Translations under genes and position numbers: made by a program
Part shown: one piece after another, positions 35,926 to 44,662 of the stretch
How positions within the stretch are numbered: position 1 is the stretch's first letter
How the letters are laid out: each line of letters opens with the position of its first letter
Notes under the pieces: model-generated
Databases searched by the model: none
What the model saw: only the letters and a program-made list of their open reading frames with translations
What the model was told of the DNA's origin: nothing
Assembly: GCA_964520475.1 (NCBI GenBank)
Contig: CAZFNS010000011.1
Location: forward strand, 1-59,797
Length of the DNA stretch: 59,797 nt
DNA from: Ruminobacter sp964520475
GTDB taxonomy: Bacteria; Pseudomonadota; Gammaproteobacteria; Enterobacterales; Succinivibrionaceae
Direction of reading: 5' to 3'

Positions 35926-38900
35926 ATGATTCCTAAGATTAATCCCGCGAACCTCGCGGATCCCGACTGCCTTGAGTTCTTCGCGCGGCTGCGGCGGGAA
36001 AATTTCGCGGGGGACATCGAGTACTCGTACGCGAGCCGCCTCGCCGCCGCCACCGACAACTCCGTCTACATGCGGATCCCGCAGGGCGTGGTGCTGCCCC
36101 GCACGAAAGAGGACGTCGCGCTGCTCGCGCGGATCGCGGCCCTGCCCGAATTCCGGCGGATCGCCTTCGCCCCGCGCGGCGGGGGCACGGGCACGAACGG
36201 CCAGTCCCTGACGGAGCGGATCGTGGTCGACATGTCGCGGCACCTGCGGGGGATAAGGGATCTCGACCCCGAAGCCCGCACCGTGTTCGTCGAGGCGGGG
36301 GTCGTCCGGGACCGTCTCAACGAGATCCTGAAGCCTCACGGCCTCTTTTTCTCGCCCAACCTCTCGACCTCGAACCGCGCGACCTTCGGCGGCATGATCA
36401 GCAACGACGCCTCGGGGCAGGGTTCCCTCCGGTACGGCAAGACCTCGCAGCACATCCTGGAGGTCGAGTGCGTGCTCGCCGACGGCACCCCCGTCGCCTT
36501 CGGGCCCGTTTCGGGGGAGAAGCTCCGGGAAAAGCTCGCCCTCGACAACATGGAAGGCGGCATTTACCGCGCGGTTTACGCCGTCGCCCGGGACAAGCGG
36601 GCCGAGATCGAAGAGACCTTCCCGGATCTGAACCGCTTCCTCACGGGCTACGACCTGAAGCACGTCTACGACCCGGCCACGGACACGCTCGATCTCTCCA
36701 GGATCGTTTGCGGCGCGGAGGGCACGCTGTGCTTCATCACCGGGGCGAAGCTCGACCTCACGCCGCTCCCGTCGTACCGCGCGCTCGTCGTCATCAAGTA
36801 CGACAGCTTCGACTCGGCCCTGCGGCACGCGCCCGAGCTGGTCAAGGCCTCGGCCCTGTCCGTGGAGACGGTGGACTCGAAGGTGTTCGGCCTGGCCCGG
36901 CGGGACGTGATCTGGCTGAGCGTGAAGGATCTCATCCGCGACGTGCCCGGCCGGAGCATGGAAGGAATCAACATCGTCGAGTTCGCGGGCGGGGACCCGG
37001 AGCTCGAGGGGGGCCGGATGAAGGACCTGACCGCCGCCCTGGACCGGGAGCTCGCGTCCGGGGGGAGCGCGCGGGGGATCATCGGCTACCAGACCTGCGC
37101 GGATCCCGCGGACATCGCGGCCGTGTACGCCATGAGGAAGAAGGCCGTGGGGCTGCTCGGCGGCGCCGAGGGCGAGGCCAAGCCCGTGGCCTTCGTCGAG
37201 GACACCGTGGTGCCGCCCGCGCGCCTCGCGGACTACATCGCCGAATTCCGGGCGCTCCTCGACGCCCGCGGCCTCGAGTACGGCATGTTCGGCCACGTCG
37301 ACTCCGGGGTGCTGCACGTGCGTCCCGCGCTCGATCTGTGCGATCCGGAGCAGGAGAAGGTCCTGCGCGGGATCTCCGACGCCGTGGCGGCCCTCACCGT
37401 CCGGTACGGCGGCATCATGTGGGGCGAGCACGGGCGCGGCTGCCGGGCCGGGTACGGGCCGGAGTTCTTCGGGAGCCTTTACGACGACCTGCGCCGGATC
37501 AAGGCGGCGTTCGACCCGGACAACCGGATAAACCCGGGCAAGATCTGCGTGCCCTGGGGCAACGAGACCGACCGCCTGGTCTCCGTGGACGATCCCAAGA
37601 GGGGGGCGTTCGACCGCGCGGTTCCGCCCGGGACGCGCCGCAGCTTCGCCGGGGCCTTCGGCTGCAACGGCAACGGCCTCTGCTTCAGCTACGACGAGAC
37701 GGCTCCGATGTGCCCTACCTACAAGCTGCTCGGCGACCGGATCGAGTCCCCGAAGGGCCGGGCGGCCCTGCTGCGGGAATGGCTCAGGCTCGCTGAGCTC
37801 GCGGGCGCCGACGTCCTCGGGGAGGAGGAGAAGCTCAACGGCTTCCCGTTCTGCTTCAAGATCCTCGCGCAGAAGACGATCAACACCTTCACGCGGAAGG
37901 GCGAGGGCGATTTCAGCCACGAGGTGCGGGAGGCGATGGACTGCTGCCTCGCCTGCAAGGCCTGCGCCACGGCCTGCCCGGTGAAGATCGACGTGCCCGA
38001 TTTCCGGGCCCGGTTCCTCAACCTCTACTTCGGCCGCTACCTGAGGCCCGCCGGCGACACGCTGGTAAGGCACGCCGAGAGCGCGCTGCCGCTCATGACC
38101 CGGGCGCCCCGCCTGGTCAACGCCGTGAACGGGCTGGCCCCGGTCCGGGCGATCACCAAAAAAATCTGGGGCTTCACCGACGTGCCGGCGCTCAGTTACC
38201 CGCCGCTCGGCGATCTGCTGAAAACCGCCGGGGCGGAGTACCTCGATCTCGACAAGTTCGAGCGGCTCGGCCCGGAAGCCCGCCGGAACCGGGTGATTAT
38301 CGTGCAGGACGCCTTCACGTCCGCGTACGACGCGGAGACGGTCGCGGCGTTCGCCGCCCTGGCGGCGAAGCTCGGCGCGGCCCCGCTGATCCTGCCGCTC
38401 AGGCCGAACGGCAAGGTCATGCACATCAGGGGCTACATGAGGGCCTTCGCCCGGACCGCCCGCTCGACGGCCGGGTTCTTCAGCCGGGTGGCCCGCCTGG
38501 GCATCCCCATGGTCGGCGTGGATCCCGCCATGACCCTCTGCTACCGCGACGAGTACGCCAAGATCCTGGGCTCCGCCCGCGGCGGCTTCGAGGTGCTGCT
38601 CGCGCAGGAGTGGCTGCTCGGCCGCCTGGACGACATCGCGAAGGCCGCGCCCGCCGCGGTCCCGGGCGGTCCTTACTACCTGCTGGCCCACTGCACCGAA
38701 AAGAGCCTGCGCCCGGAAACGCACGGGGACTGGAAGAAGATCTTCGCGGCCGCGGGAGCCGAACTCGTGCCGGTGCCGGTGGGGTGCTGCGGCATGGCGG
38801 GCCTCTACGGGCACACCGCCGCCAACGCGGAGCGCAGCGCCGGGATCTACCGCGCGAACTGGGCGCCGGTGTTCAAAAAGTATCCTCTCGAGCGCTGCCT

Positions 38901-38997
38901 CGCGACCGGCTTCTCCTGCCGCGAGCAGGTGCGCCGCATGGAGGGCAGGTCCGTGGATCATCCCGCGCGGGCCCTCGCCGGGCTGCTCGGGGCCTGA
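35926..38997 (+). CDS. ydiJ: YdiJ-type FAD/Fe-S oxidoreductase (D-2-hydroxyglutarate dehydrogenase family)
   Basis: 1023 residues, near the 1018 of E. coli YdiJ. The ATG at 35926 aligns with the YdiJ start (MIP); a GTG at 35917 is in frame. An FAD-binding PCMH domain (~40-270) includes FAPRGGGTGTNGQSL and SNDASGQGSLRYGKTS. The FAD-oxidase C-terminal domain follows (YGMFGHVDSGVLHVRPAL, WGEHGRGCRAG). The Fe-S region has GCNGNGLCFSY and CCLACKACATACPVKIDVP, and two CCG-type segments (LAHCTEKS, VGCCGMAGLYG, ATGFSCREQ) complete it. The family oxidises D-2-hydroxyacids and passes electrons to a membrane carrier. It is probably monocistronic. Confidence 0.93.
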   Translation: MIPKINPANLADPDCLEFFARLRRENFAGDIEYSYASRLAAATDNSVYMRIPQGVVLPRTKEDVALLARIAALPEFRRIAFAPRGGGTGTNGQSLTERIVVDMSRHLRGIRDLDPEARTVFVEAGVVRDRLNEILKPHGLFFSPNLSTSNRATFGGMISNDASGQGSLRYGKTSQHILEVECVLADGTPVAFGPVSGEKLREKLALDNMEGGIYRAVYAVARDKRAEIEETFPDLNRFLTGYDLKHVYDPATDTLDLSRIVCGAEGTLCFITGAKLDLTPLPSYRALVVIKYDSFDSALRHAPELVKASALSVETVDSKVFGLARRDVIWLSVKDLIRDVPGRSMEGINIVEFAGGDPELEGGRMKDLTAALDRELASGGSARGIIGYQTCADPADIAAVYAMRKKAVGLLGGAEGEAKPVAFVEDTVVPPARLADYIAEFRALLDARGLEYGMFGHVDSGVLHVRPALDLCDPEQEKVLRGISDAVAALTVRYGGIMWGEHGRGCRAGYGPEFFGSLYDDLRRIKAAFDPDNRINPGKICVPWGNETDRLVSVDDPKRGAFDRAVPPGTRRSFAGAFGCNGNGLCFSYDETAPMCPTYKLLGDRIESPKGRAALLREWLRLAELAGADVLGEEEKLNGFPFCFKILAQKTINTFTRKGEGDFSHEVREAMDCCLACKACATACPVKIDVPDFRARFLNLYFGRYLRPAGDTLVRHAESALPLMTRAPRLVNAVNGLAPVRAITKKIWGFTDVPALSYPPLGDLLKTAGAEYLDLDKFERLGPEARRNRVIIVQDAFTSAYDAETVAAFAALAAKLGAAPLILPLRPNGKVMHIRGYMRAFARTARSTAGFFSRVARLGIPMVGVDPAMTLCYRDEYAKILGSARGGFEVLLAQEWLLGRLDDIAKAAPAAVPGGPYYLLAHCTEKSLRPETHGDWKKIFAAAGAELVPVPVGCCGMAGLYGHTAANAERSAGIYRANWAPVFKKYPLERCLATGFSCREQVRRMEGRSVDHPARALAGLLGA

Positions 38998-39322
38998 GGG
39001 CCCGCCCGCCGCGCGGGAACGCCCCGCGCGGACGGTTTTTCCCGTCCCGCGGTTGAAAACGGCCGCCGATTCTGATATAACGTATCTGTAGTGTTTCGCG
39101 ACTATCGCGGCCCGCGCGCGACGGTTGATCCCACACCGTCGTCGAAATGGTTTTCCCGAATGCGTCTCATTCGCGAAAACCGTTTTATCCTGCGGCGCGC
39201 CGCGCCGGCCAGTCAAAATGAGTTACCCGCGCTCAGGATCCCCCCGCCCGATCGAACCGGAGAGGCGGCGGATCGGTGACTTCTTTGTTCTTAAACGTTA
39301 ATAAAGCCCGGGAGGCTTTTTT
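38998..39322 (+). promoter_or_regulatory. Long ilvIH leader with promoter and stable hairpins
   Basis: TTGAAA at 39053-39058, 17 bases, TATAAC at 39076-39081 gives a good promoter and a leader of about 235 bases. The leader contains arms CGACGG/CCGTCG (39119-39124, 39136-39141), a 14-base hairpin with one mismatch (39149-39162, 39168-39181), and AAAGCC/GGCTTT with a T-run (39303-39322) whose right half overlaps the ilvI ribosome site. A 27-codon ORF (39218-39301) ends just before the last hairpin but is not rich in branched-chain codons. An attenuation role is inference. Confidence 0.55.
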
Positions 39323-41074
39323 ATGGAAATGTTATCAGGCGCCCAGATGGTTATCCGCACCCTCGAGGATTTGGGGGTTGACATACTGTTCGGATATCCG
39401 GGCGGCAGTGTTTTGCATATTTACGACGCCTTGCTCGAGTCCTCGCGGATCAAGCATATCCTCGTGCGTCACGAACAGGGGGCCGCGCACATGGCCGACG
39501 GCTACGCGCGCGCCACGGGCAGGGTGGGCTGCGTGCTCGTCACCTCGGGTCCCGGCGCCACCAACCTCATCACCGGGATCGCCACCGCCTACGCGGACTC
39601 GATCCCCATGGTGCTGCTCACCGGCCAGGTGGCCACGACCCTGATCGGCTCCGACGCCTTCCAGGAGGTCGACATGGTCGGCATCTCGCGCCCGGTGGTC
39701 AAGCACAGCTTCCTGTGCAAGAAGGCCACGGACATCCCCGAGTACATCCGCAAGGCCTTCTACATCGCCTCGACGGGCCGGCCCGGCCCGGTCGTGGTGG
39801 ATCTGCCCAAGGACGTCCAGAACCCGCAGCTCAAGTTCCCGTACAGCCCGACGCCGCTCGCCGCCATCTCGATGCGCTCCTACAACCCGACCACGGTGGG
39901 GCACCGCGGCCAGGTCAAGCGGGCCGCCAAGCTGATCGCGGGCGCCGCGCGGCCGGTCCTGTACCTCGGCGGCGGCGTCGTGTCCTCCGGGGCGTCCGAC
40001 CGGGCGGCGGCCCTCGCGCGCCGCTTCGACATCCCGGTGGTCGTCACCCTGATGGCCATCGGCGCCTTCCCGGGCAGCGATCCGCTCAACCTCGGCATGC
40101 TCGGCATGCACGGCACCTACGCGGCCAACATGGCGATGCACAACGCCGACCTGGTCATCGCCCTGGGCGCGCGCTTCGACGACCGGGTCACCAACAACGT
40201 CGCCCGGTTCTGCCCCGAGGCCAAGATCATCCACGTGGACATCGACCCCTCCTCGATCTCGAAGAACGTCGACGCCGACGTGCCCATCGTCGGCAGCGTC
40301 CCCGTCGTGCTGGATCAGCTTAACGAGGCCCTGAACGAGCTGGAGCAGGGCGCCGCCCCGGACGGCGGGCGCCGCGCGGCCGCCTCCGCGGAGTGGTGGA
40401 AGCTCATCGCTTCCTTCAAGGCCGAGCACCCGCTCGAATACGCGAGCGACTCCGTCCCGGGCCTGCTGCACCCCGCCCGGGTCGTCGAGGAGCTGTACCG
40501 GCTCACCAAAGACAAGGACACGATCCTCGTGACCGACGTGGGCCAGCACCAGATGTTCGCGGCGCTGTACTACCCGATCGAGAAGCCGCGCAAGTTCCTG
40601 TCGTCGGGGGGACTCGGCACCATGGGCTACGGCTTCCCGGCCGCCATCGGCGCCAAGTTCGCGCATCCCGAAAGCGAGGTCATCTGCCTGACGGGCGACG
40701 GCTCGTTCCAGATGAACCTGCAGGAGCTCGCCGTGTGCCTGCAGTACGGCGTGCACGTGAAGGTCATCATCGTCAACAACCGTTCCCTCGGCATGGTCAA
40801 GCAGTGGCAGATGATGTTCTACGAGGGCCGCCAGAGCGAGTCCTACATGGACGCCGTGCCCGATTTCGTCAAGCTCGCCGAGGCGTACGGCCAGGCCGGG
40901 TTCAAGGTCGAGAACGAAAGCGAGCTGACCGGGGTCCTGGAGAAGGCCCTGGCGATCGACGACAAGACCGTGGTGGTGGACGTCATCGTGGATCCCGAGT
41001 CGCGCGTGTACCCGATGCAGATCGGCGGCGGCTCCATGGCGGACATGTTCTTAAGCAAGACGGAGCGTACCTAA
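39323..41074 (+). CDS. ilvI: Acetolactate synthase, large (catalytic) subunit
   Basis: 583 residues. TPP- and FAD-dependent condensation of pyruvate with pyruvate or 2-oxobutyrate, the first common step to valine, leucine and isoleucine. The N-terminal TPP domain carries the catalytic Glu in ILVRHEQGAAHMADGYARATG; the central FAD-type domain follows; the C-terminal TPP motif runs from TGDGSFQMN to IIVNN. Its length and pairing with a 165-residue regulatory subunit fit IlvIH (AHAS III) best, although AHAS large subunits are hard to tell apart. GGGAGG precedes the ATG. Its stop overlaps the ilvH start in TAATG, so the two are translationally coupled. Confidence 0.94.
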   Translation: MEMLSGAQMVIRTLEDLGVDILFGYPGGSVLHIYDALLESSRIKHILVRHEQGAAHMADGYARATGRVGCVLVTSGPGATNLITGIATAYADSIPMVLLTGQVATTLIGSDAFQEVDMVGISRPVVKHSFLCKKATDIPEYIRKAFYIASTGRPGPVVVDLPKDVQNPQLKFPYSPTPLAAISMRSYNPTTVGHRGQVKRAAKLIAGAARPVLYLGGGVVSSGASDRAAALARRFDIPVVVTLMAIGAFPGSDPLNLGMLGMHGTYAANMAMHNADLVIALGARFDDRVTNNVARFCPEAKIIHVDIDPSSISKNVDADVPIVGSVPVVLDQLNEALNELEQGAAPDGGRRAAASAEWWKLIASFKAEHPLEYASDSVPGLLHPARVVEELYRLTKDKDTILVTDVGQHQMFAALYYPIEKPRKFLSSGGLGTMGYGFPAAIGAKFAHPESEVICLTGDGSFQMNLQELAVCLQYGVHVKVIIVNNRSLGMVKQWQMMFYEGRQSESYMDAVPDFVKLAEAYGQAGFKVENESELTGVLEKALAIDDKTVVVDVIVDPESRVYPMQIGGGSMADMFLSKTERT

Positions 41075-41571
41075 TGAAGCATTTAATTTCAGTGCTGCTC
41101 GAAAACGAGTCGGGCGCCTTAAGCCGGGTGGTGGGGCTGTTCTCCCAGCGCGGCTTCAACATCGAATCCCTAACCGTCGCTCCGACCGAGGACGACACCC
41201 TGTCGCGCATGACCATCGTCACCTCCTGCGACGACGACGAGGTCGAGCAGATCACCAAGCAGCTGCACAAGCTGATCGACGTGCTCAAGGTCTACGACCT
41301 GGCCGACTCGGGGCACATCGAGCGGGAGATCATGCTCGCCAAGGTCCGGGCCAACACCCGGGATCTCCGCGAGGAGGTCAGATCCATCGCCGCGATCTTC
41401 GACGGCAAGATCGTCGACCTCACCCCGGATCTCTACACGGTGCAGATCGTCGGCACCAGCGCCGACCTCGACGGCTTCATCGCCGCCGTGTGCCAGACCG
41501 TGGACGTGGTGGAGATCATCCGTTCGGGCGTGTGCGGCATCTCCCAGGGCGAGCGGTCGCTGCGGCCGTAA
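41074..41571 (+). CDS. ilvH: Acetolactate synthase, small (regulatory) subunit
   Basis: 165 residues, against 163 for E. coli IlvH. The N-terminal ACT domain (HLISVLLENESGALSRVVGLFSQRGFNIESLTVAP) binds valine for feedback control; the C-terminal ALS_ss_C domain (IEREIMLAKV...DLTPDLYTVQIVGTS..GFI) stimulates the catalytic subunit. The start ATG at 41074 shares one base with the ilvI stop; the longer frame reading in from 40393 is a read-through of a shadow frame. A strong terminator follows. The 165-residue length favours IlvH over the shorter IlvN or IlvM. Confidence 0.95.
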   Translation: MKHLISVLLENESGALSRVVGLFSQRGFNIESLTVAPTEDDTLSRMTIVTSCDDDEVEQITKQLHKLIDVLKVYDLADSGHIEREIMLAKVRANTRDLREEVRSIAAIFDGKIVDLTPDLYTVQIVGTSADLDGFIAAVCQTVDVVEIIRSGVCGISQGERSLRP

Positions 41572-41594
41572 ACGCTCCGTTCCGTAAAAAAGGG

Positions 41595-41632
41595 AAGCCC
41601 CGCGGACCTCCGGCCCGCGGGGCTTTTTTTTT
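41595..41632 (+). terminator. Terminator after ilvH
   Basis: Eleven-base stem AAGCCCCGCGG / CCGCGGGGCTT (41595-41605, 41615-41625) with a nine-T run; an A-run to its left may help the convergent pepD. Confidence 0.93.
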
Positions 41633-41650
41633 GCCGCCGCGCGGGGGCGG

Positions 41651-43144
41651 TCAGAGCCGCGCCAGCACCGCGGTCAGCCAGCGGTAGCAGGTCGCCACCG
41701 AGGCGATCCCGACCCGCTCTTTGACGCTGTGCGCCCCGAAGATGTCCGGGCCCAGGGAGATGACGTCGAGATCCGGCTTCAGGGCCTTGAGCAGGCCGCA
41801 TTCGAGACCCGCGTGGATCACGGTGACGCGCGGATCCGCGCCGGCGATCCTTTTGTACTCCTCAGCGGCCGTTTTGAGGAGGGGGCTCGCGTAGTCGGGC
41901 TCCCAGAAGGAGTAGACGTCGCCGCGGACGGCCTCCGCGCCGTATTCGGCGGCGATGTCCCGGATCCTGCCCTCGATGAGATCCCGGCCCGCGGCCGTCG
42001 CGTAACGGGCCAGCAGCTCGAAGCGGCAGCTGTTGTTCTCCAGCGCGACCGCGCCCAGGTTGCACGAGGTGAGCGGGGTGACCCCGTCCTCCAGGTACTC
42101 GGCGACCCTGACGTTGAGTTTTCTGAGCGCGACGATCCGCCGGGTGGACTCCGCGGTCGTCATGAAATCCGGCAGGGCGTCGGGCCTGCGGAACAGGAAG
42201 GACACGTTGGGATCGGTCTTCACGTACTTGGTCTGCAGCCGCCCGGCGATGTCGTGCAGCGACTGCACGGCTTTGCCGGCCTGAGCCGCGGGCACGGCGA
42301 TCACGGCCACGGCTTCCGAGGGGATGGAATTGCGGACGGTCCCGGCTCGGATCTCCGAGATCCCGGCGTCGATCCCGGCGTCGGTCAGGTGGTCGACGAG
42401 CCTGAGCACGGCGGTGGCGGCGTTGACGCGGTTCCGGGCGATGTCGATGCCGCTGTGGCCGCCGAGGCCGTTGGACATGATTATCTCGATGGCGCCGTAA
42501 TCCTCCGGCCTGACCTCGGCGACGTCGGGCTCGAGGGAGACGGTGAACGCGCTGCCGCCGGCGCAGCCGACGCAGATCTCGCCCAGAGTCTCGGAATCGA
42601 GGTTGATGGCCCGGGGGGCGGCGACGTCCTCCGGCCCGAGGGCGCGCGCCCCGGCCATGCCGGTTTCCTCTTCCGCCGTGAACAGCGCGTGGATCTCGGG
42701 ATGCGCGAGCGTCCGGTCGGAGAGGACGGCGAGGATCATGGCCATGCCGACGCCGTCGTCGGCGCCGAGGGTGGTGCCGGAAGCGGTCACGAAGCCGTCG
42801 GGGGTCACCCGCGGCGCGACGGGATCCTTCGCGAAATCGAACGCGCCGCCCGCCGATTTGACCCCGACCATGTCCATGTGGGCCTGGAGCAGGACCGGGG
42901 GACGGTTTTCGTATCCGGGGGAGGCGGGGCAGACGACGAAGACGTTGCCCGAGCCGCGGCGCCGGGCCTTGAGGCCCAGTTCCTCCGCCGCCGAAAGAAG
43001 ATATTCGCCCAGGGCCTGCTCGCGGCCCGAGACGTGGGGGATGCCGCAGATCCGCGCGAAATGCCGCCAGACGATTCCGGGCTCGAGAGACTGAAGATTA
43101 TCCATAGCTTGCTTGGGAACGGTGGTTTCGGGAGATGTCTTCAT
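41651..43144 (-). CDS. pepD: Aminoacyl-histidine dipeptidase (peptidase D)
   Basis: Up to 497 residues from the ATG at 43144; the ATG at 43105 (MDNLQSLEPGIVWRHFARIC) aligns better with E. coli PepD, which is 485 residues, and neither has a clear ribosome site. M20 family cytosolic dipeptidase with broad specificity including carnosine-type substrates. Metal ligands and catalytic residues are visible in LLQAHMDMVG, TTLGADDGVG, FTAEEETGMAG, INLDSETLG and GAHSVKERV. The lid/dimerisation domain sits in the middle (~205-385). It is a single-gene unit convergent with ilvH. Confidence 0.95.
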   Translation of the reverse strand: MKTSPETTVPKQAMDNLQSLEPGIVWRHFARICGIPHVSGREQALGEYLLSAAEELGLKARRRGSGNVFVVCPASPGYENRPPVLLQAHMDMVGVKSAGGAFDFAKDPVAPRVTPDGFVTASGTTLGADDGVGMAMILAVLSDRTLAHPEIHALFTAEEETGMAGARALGPEDVAAPRAINLDSETLGEICVGCAGGSAFTVSLEPDVAEVRPEDYGAIEIIMSNGLGGHSGIDIARNRVNAATAVLRLVDHLTDAGIDAGISEIRAGTVRNSIPSEAVAVIAVPAAQAGKAVQSLHDIAGRLQTKYVKTDPNVSFLFRRPDALPDFMTTAESTRRIVALRKLNVRVAEYLEDGVTPLTSCNLGAVALENNSCRFELLARYATAAGRDLIEGRIRDIAAEYGAEAVRGDVYSFWEPDYASPLLKTAAEEYKRIAGADPRVTVIHAGLECGLLKALKPDLDVISLGPDIFGAHSVKERVGIASVATCYRWLTAVLARL

Positions 43145-43269
43145 CTATTTTATCACCAACCGGAAAGCCGTTATTGTGATCCCGGCGGAGATGTGCGCGC
43201 CGTCCGGCCGGCGCGGAGACGAAGACGGCCCTCCGGCGCGCGGGCCGGACGGGGGCAAAAAGGGGGGTG

Positions 43270-43292
43270 AAAAGCGCCGCTCCGGGCGGCGC
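43270..43292 (-). terminator. Terminator of the 75-residue gene
   Basis: Minus-strand stem GCGCCGC / GCGGCGC (43292-43286, 43280-43274) followed by TTTT, just past the stop codon at 43296. Confidence 0.7.
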
Positions 43293-43295
43293 CCG

Positions 43296-43523
43296 TCAGA
43301 ACATGAGCTCGAGCAGGGGAATGCCGCGCGCCCGGGCCGCCAGGTACGTGCGGATGAACCTGCTGTCGTCGTCGCTCGACAGCGCGAAATTATCGACGCG
43401 GTTGCGCTTCTCGCTGTTGCGGAAAAAGAGTCCGTCGTCTCCCGGGTTCCCGCCGGCGGCGCCGAAACGCGGGGATTTTCTCCCGAAAGCGGTAAGATTG
43501 TCGAATGAATCCGAGCTGCTCAT
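43296..43523 (-). CDS. Small orphan protein, 75 residues
   Basis: The ATG at 43523 has GGAGA at ideal distance. The protein begins MSSSDSFDNLTAFGRKSPRF, has a Gly/Asn middle (GGNPGDDGLFFR), a charged NSEKRNRVDNFALSSDDD and a C-terminal amphipathic helix SRFIRTYLAARARGIPLLEL. There is no signal peptide or transmembrane helix, so it is probably cytoplasmic. I do not recognise a family. It has its own -10-like box (TATAAT, 43588-43583 on the minus strand) and its own terminator, which together support a real transcript between pepD and a large non-coding region. Confidence 0.55.
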   Translation of the reverse strand: MSSSDSFDNLTAFGRKSPRFGAAGGNPGDDGLFFRNSEKRNRVDNFALSSDDDSRFIRTYLAARARGIPLLELMF

Positions 43524-43582
43524 AATGTCTCCAAGGAAAAGCCGCGGCGCGGGCGGCGGGGCCGTCCGGGGCGGACGCACAT

Positions 43583-43588
43583 ATTATA
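43583..43588 (-). promoter_or_regulatory. -10 box of the 75-residue gene
   Basis: TATAAT on the minus strand, 60 bases upstream of the start; the -35 region is poor. Confidence 0.4.
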
Positions 43589-43911
43589 TACCATTTTGCC
43601 CGGATGTACAGAGGCATAAGCGGATTTTATCCGCGGCCGGCGGTGCGAGGGGGACGGGCCGGGCGCGGGGGTCCCGGGGCGGGAAAATTTACGCACAGCC
43701 CGGGTCACCGCCAGGGCGGGGCGCGCGGGCCGGAATTCGCCCCGCGGGGGCCGCCGTCCCGCGCCGCGGCGGGGCCGCGGGGCGTTTTCCGGGCGAGCGC
43801 CGGGGATTTTGCCGGAAAAGGCCGGGAACCCATCATAAGAAAGATTAATCAGGGTTCCCGGGGGATTTTAAAAATTTCTATTATACGGGCAGTATTAATA
43901 CTCCGCGCGCG

Positions 43912-44065
43912 TATAATTTCTGAAAGTCAACCGCCTATAAAAAACCGTTCTTCCGGTTGTGCACCGAACTTGTTTACAGCAGTGTAGACAAGTTTGTGGG
44001 CAAGTTCGGGCGACCCTTGATTTCAGGTAATTCCGAAGGGGGATCGAAATTTTTCGAAATTTTTT
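43912..44065 (+). ncRNA. Candidate structured small RNA or leader
   Basis: TATAAT at 43912-43917 is followed by three hairpins: AACCG/CGGTT (43943-43958); CTTGTTTACA/TGTAGACAAG with one mismatch (43969-43992); and an alternative pairing CCGAACTTG/CAAGTTCGG (43964-43972, 44001-44009) that shares bases with the second. A TCGAAA/TTTCGA hairpin with a T-rich tail (44044-44064) could terminate it. The -35 is poor. No known RNA family was recognised. Confidence 0.35.
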
Positions 44066-44226
44066 CTTGCATTTTGAAAACACCGTAAAATCAATGCTTC
44101 CGAGGCGCGGTAAATTTTTTCGTAATAAAATTTCACCCCCGGTCCGGCCCCGGCGGAAAAACTTTGCCGTTTGTTGACATTTCGGTTAAAAACGTGACGC
44201 GGGTCATTTTTTAACCCGAAAAAATT

Positions 44227-44305
44227 CCGTCCGCGGCCGGGAATTTTTGCCGGGCCCCGTCTTTTTTTCCGCCCGGGAGCCGTAAATTCCCGGCCGCGCG
44301 GACGG
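44227..44305. repeat. Long inverted repeat upstream of frsA
   Basis: Left arm 44227-44246 pairs with right arm 44284-44305 over 20 bases with one two-base bulge. The 37-base interior has its own CCGGGC/GCCCGG pair around a T-run. GCCGTTTTT follows the right arm. It could be a terminator, a REP-like element or a remnant of a mobile element. Confidence 0.7.
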
Positions 44306-44497
44306 GCCGTTTTTGATTTGTTTTTTGTTTTCACCCGATTAAAAAACATCAATTCACTTACCGCCCCGCGAAACCCGCCCCCGCGCGGAAAACACGGGCG
44401 GATCCGCGTCCCGGCGGCCCCGCCCGCCATTAATTACCCGCCAATTACCCGCGCTTTCGGGGGGCCGGGGGCGGGGCCGGGCCGCCGCCCCCGCGCC

Positions 44498-44526
44498 TTG
44501 ACAACGCGGGGCCGGGGTGCTAAGGT
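44498..44526 (+). promoter_or_regulatory. Probable frsA promoter
   Basis: Consensus TTGACA at 44498-44503, 17 bases, then a poor -10, TAAGGT. Leader of about 130 bases to the frsA start. Confidence 0.5.
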
Positions 44527-44662
44527 TGTAGCGTTATCCGAACCGGGCCGTGACGGCGCGCCGCCCCGCCCGGAACGCCGGCGCCGCCGCGCGGGAGCGG
44601 TCCCGCCGGGGCCGGGACGGATCCGTCCCGCCGGACGGCAAGGATGTCTGGAGAATGACGGC

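Larger units (their letters stand above)
43524..44662. other. Long non-coding stretch with dyads
   Basis: About 1.1 kb without a convincing gene. It holds the promoter region of the small minus-strand gene, a candidate structured transcript (43912-44065), a long inverted repeat (44227-44305) and a frsA promoter. ORFs here (43604-43987, 44023-44430) are Arg/Gly/Pro-rich and have no ribosome sites. Confidence 0.6.

Noticed and set aside
35830..39216. A 1128-residue minus-strand open frame opposite ydiJ
   Set aside because: Same antisense effect; ydiJ itself is unmistakable and in the other direction.
39218..39301. A 27-codon ORF as a classic branched-chain leader peptide
   Set aside because: Only a few Ile, Val and Leu codons occur and they are not clustered; kept only as part of the leader description.
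43604..43987. A 127-codon plus-strand ORF in the non-coding stretch
   Set aside because: Arg/Gly/Pro-rich, no ribosome site, and it runs through the promoter region of the small minus-strand gene.
44318..44662. An upstream extension of frsA
   Set aside because: Family alignment and the ribosome site support the ATG at 44663; the extension is low-complexity and includes the promoter.
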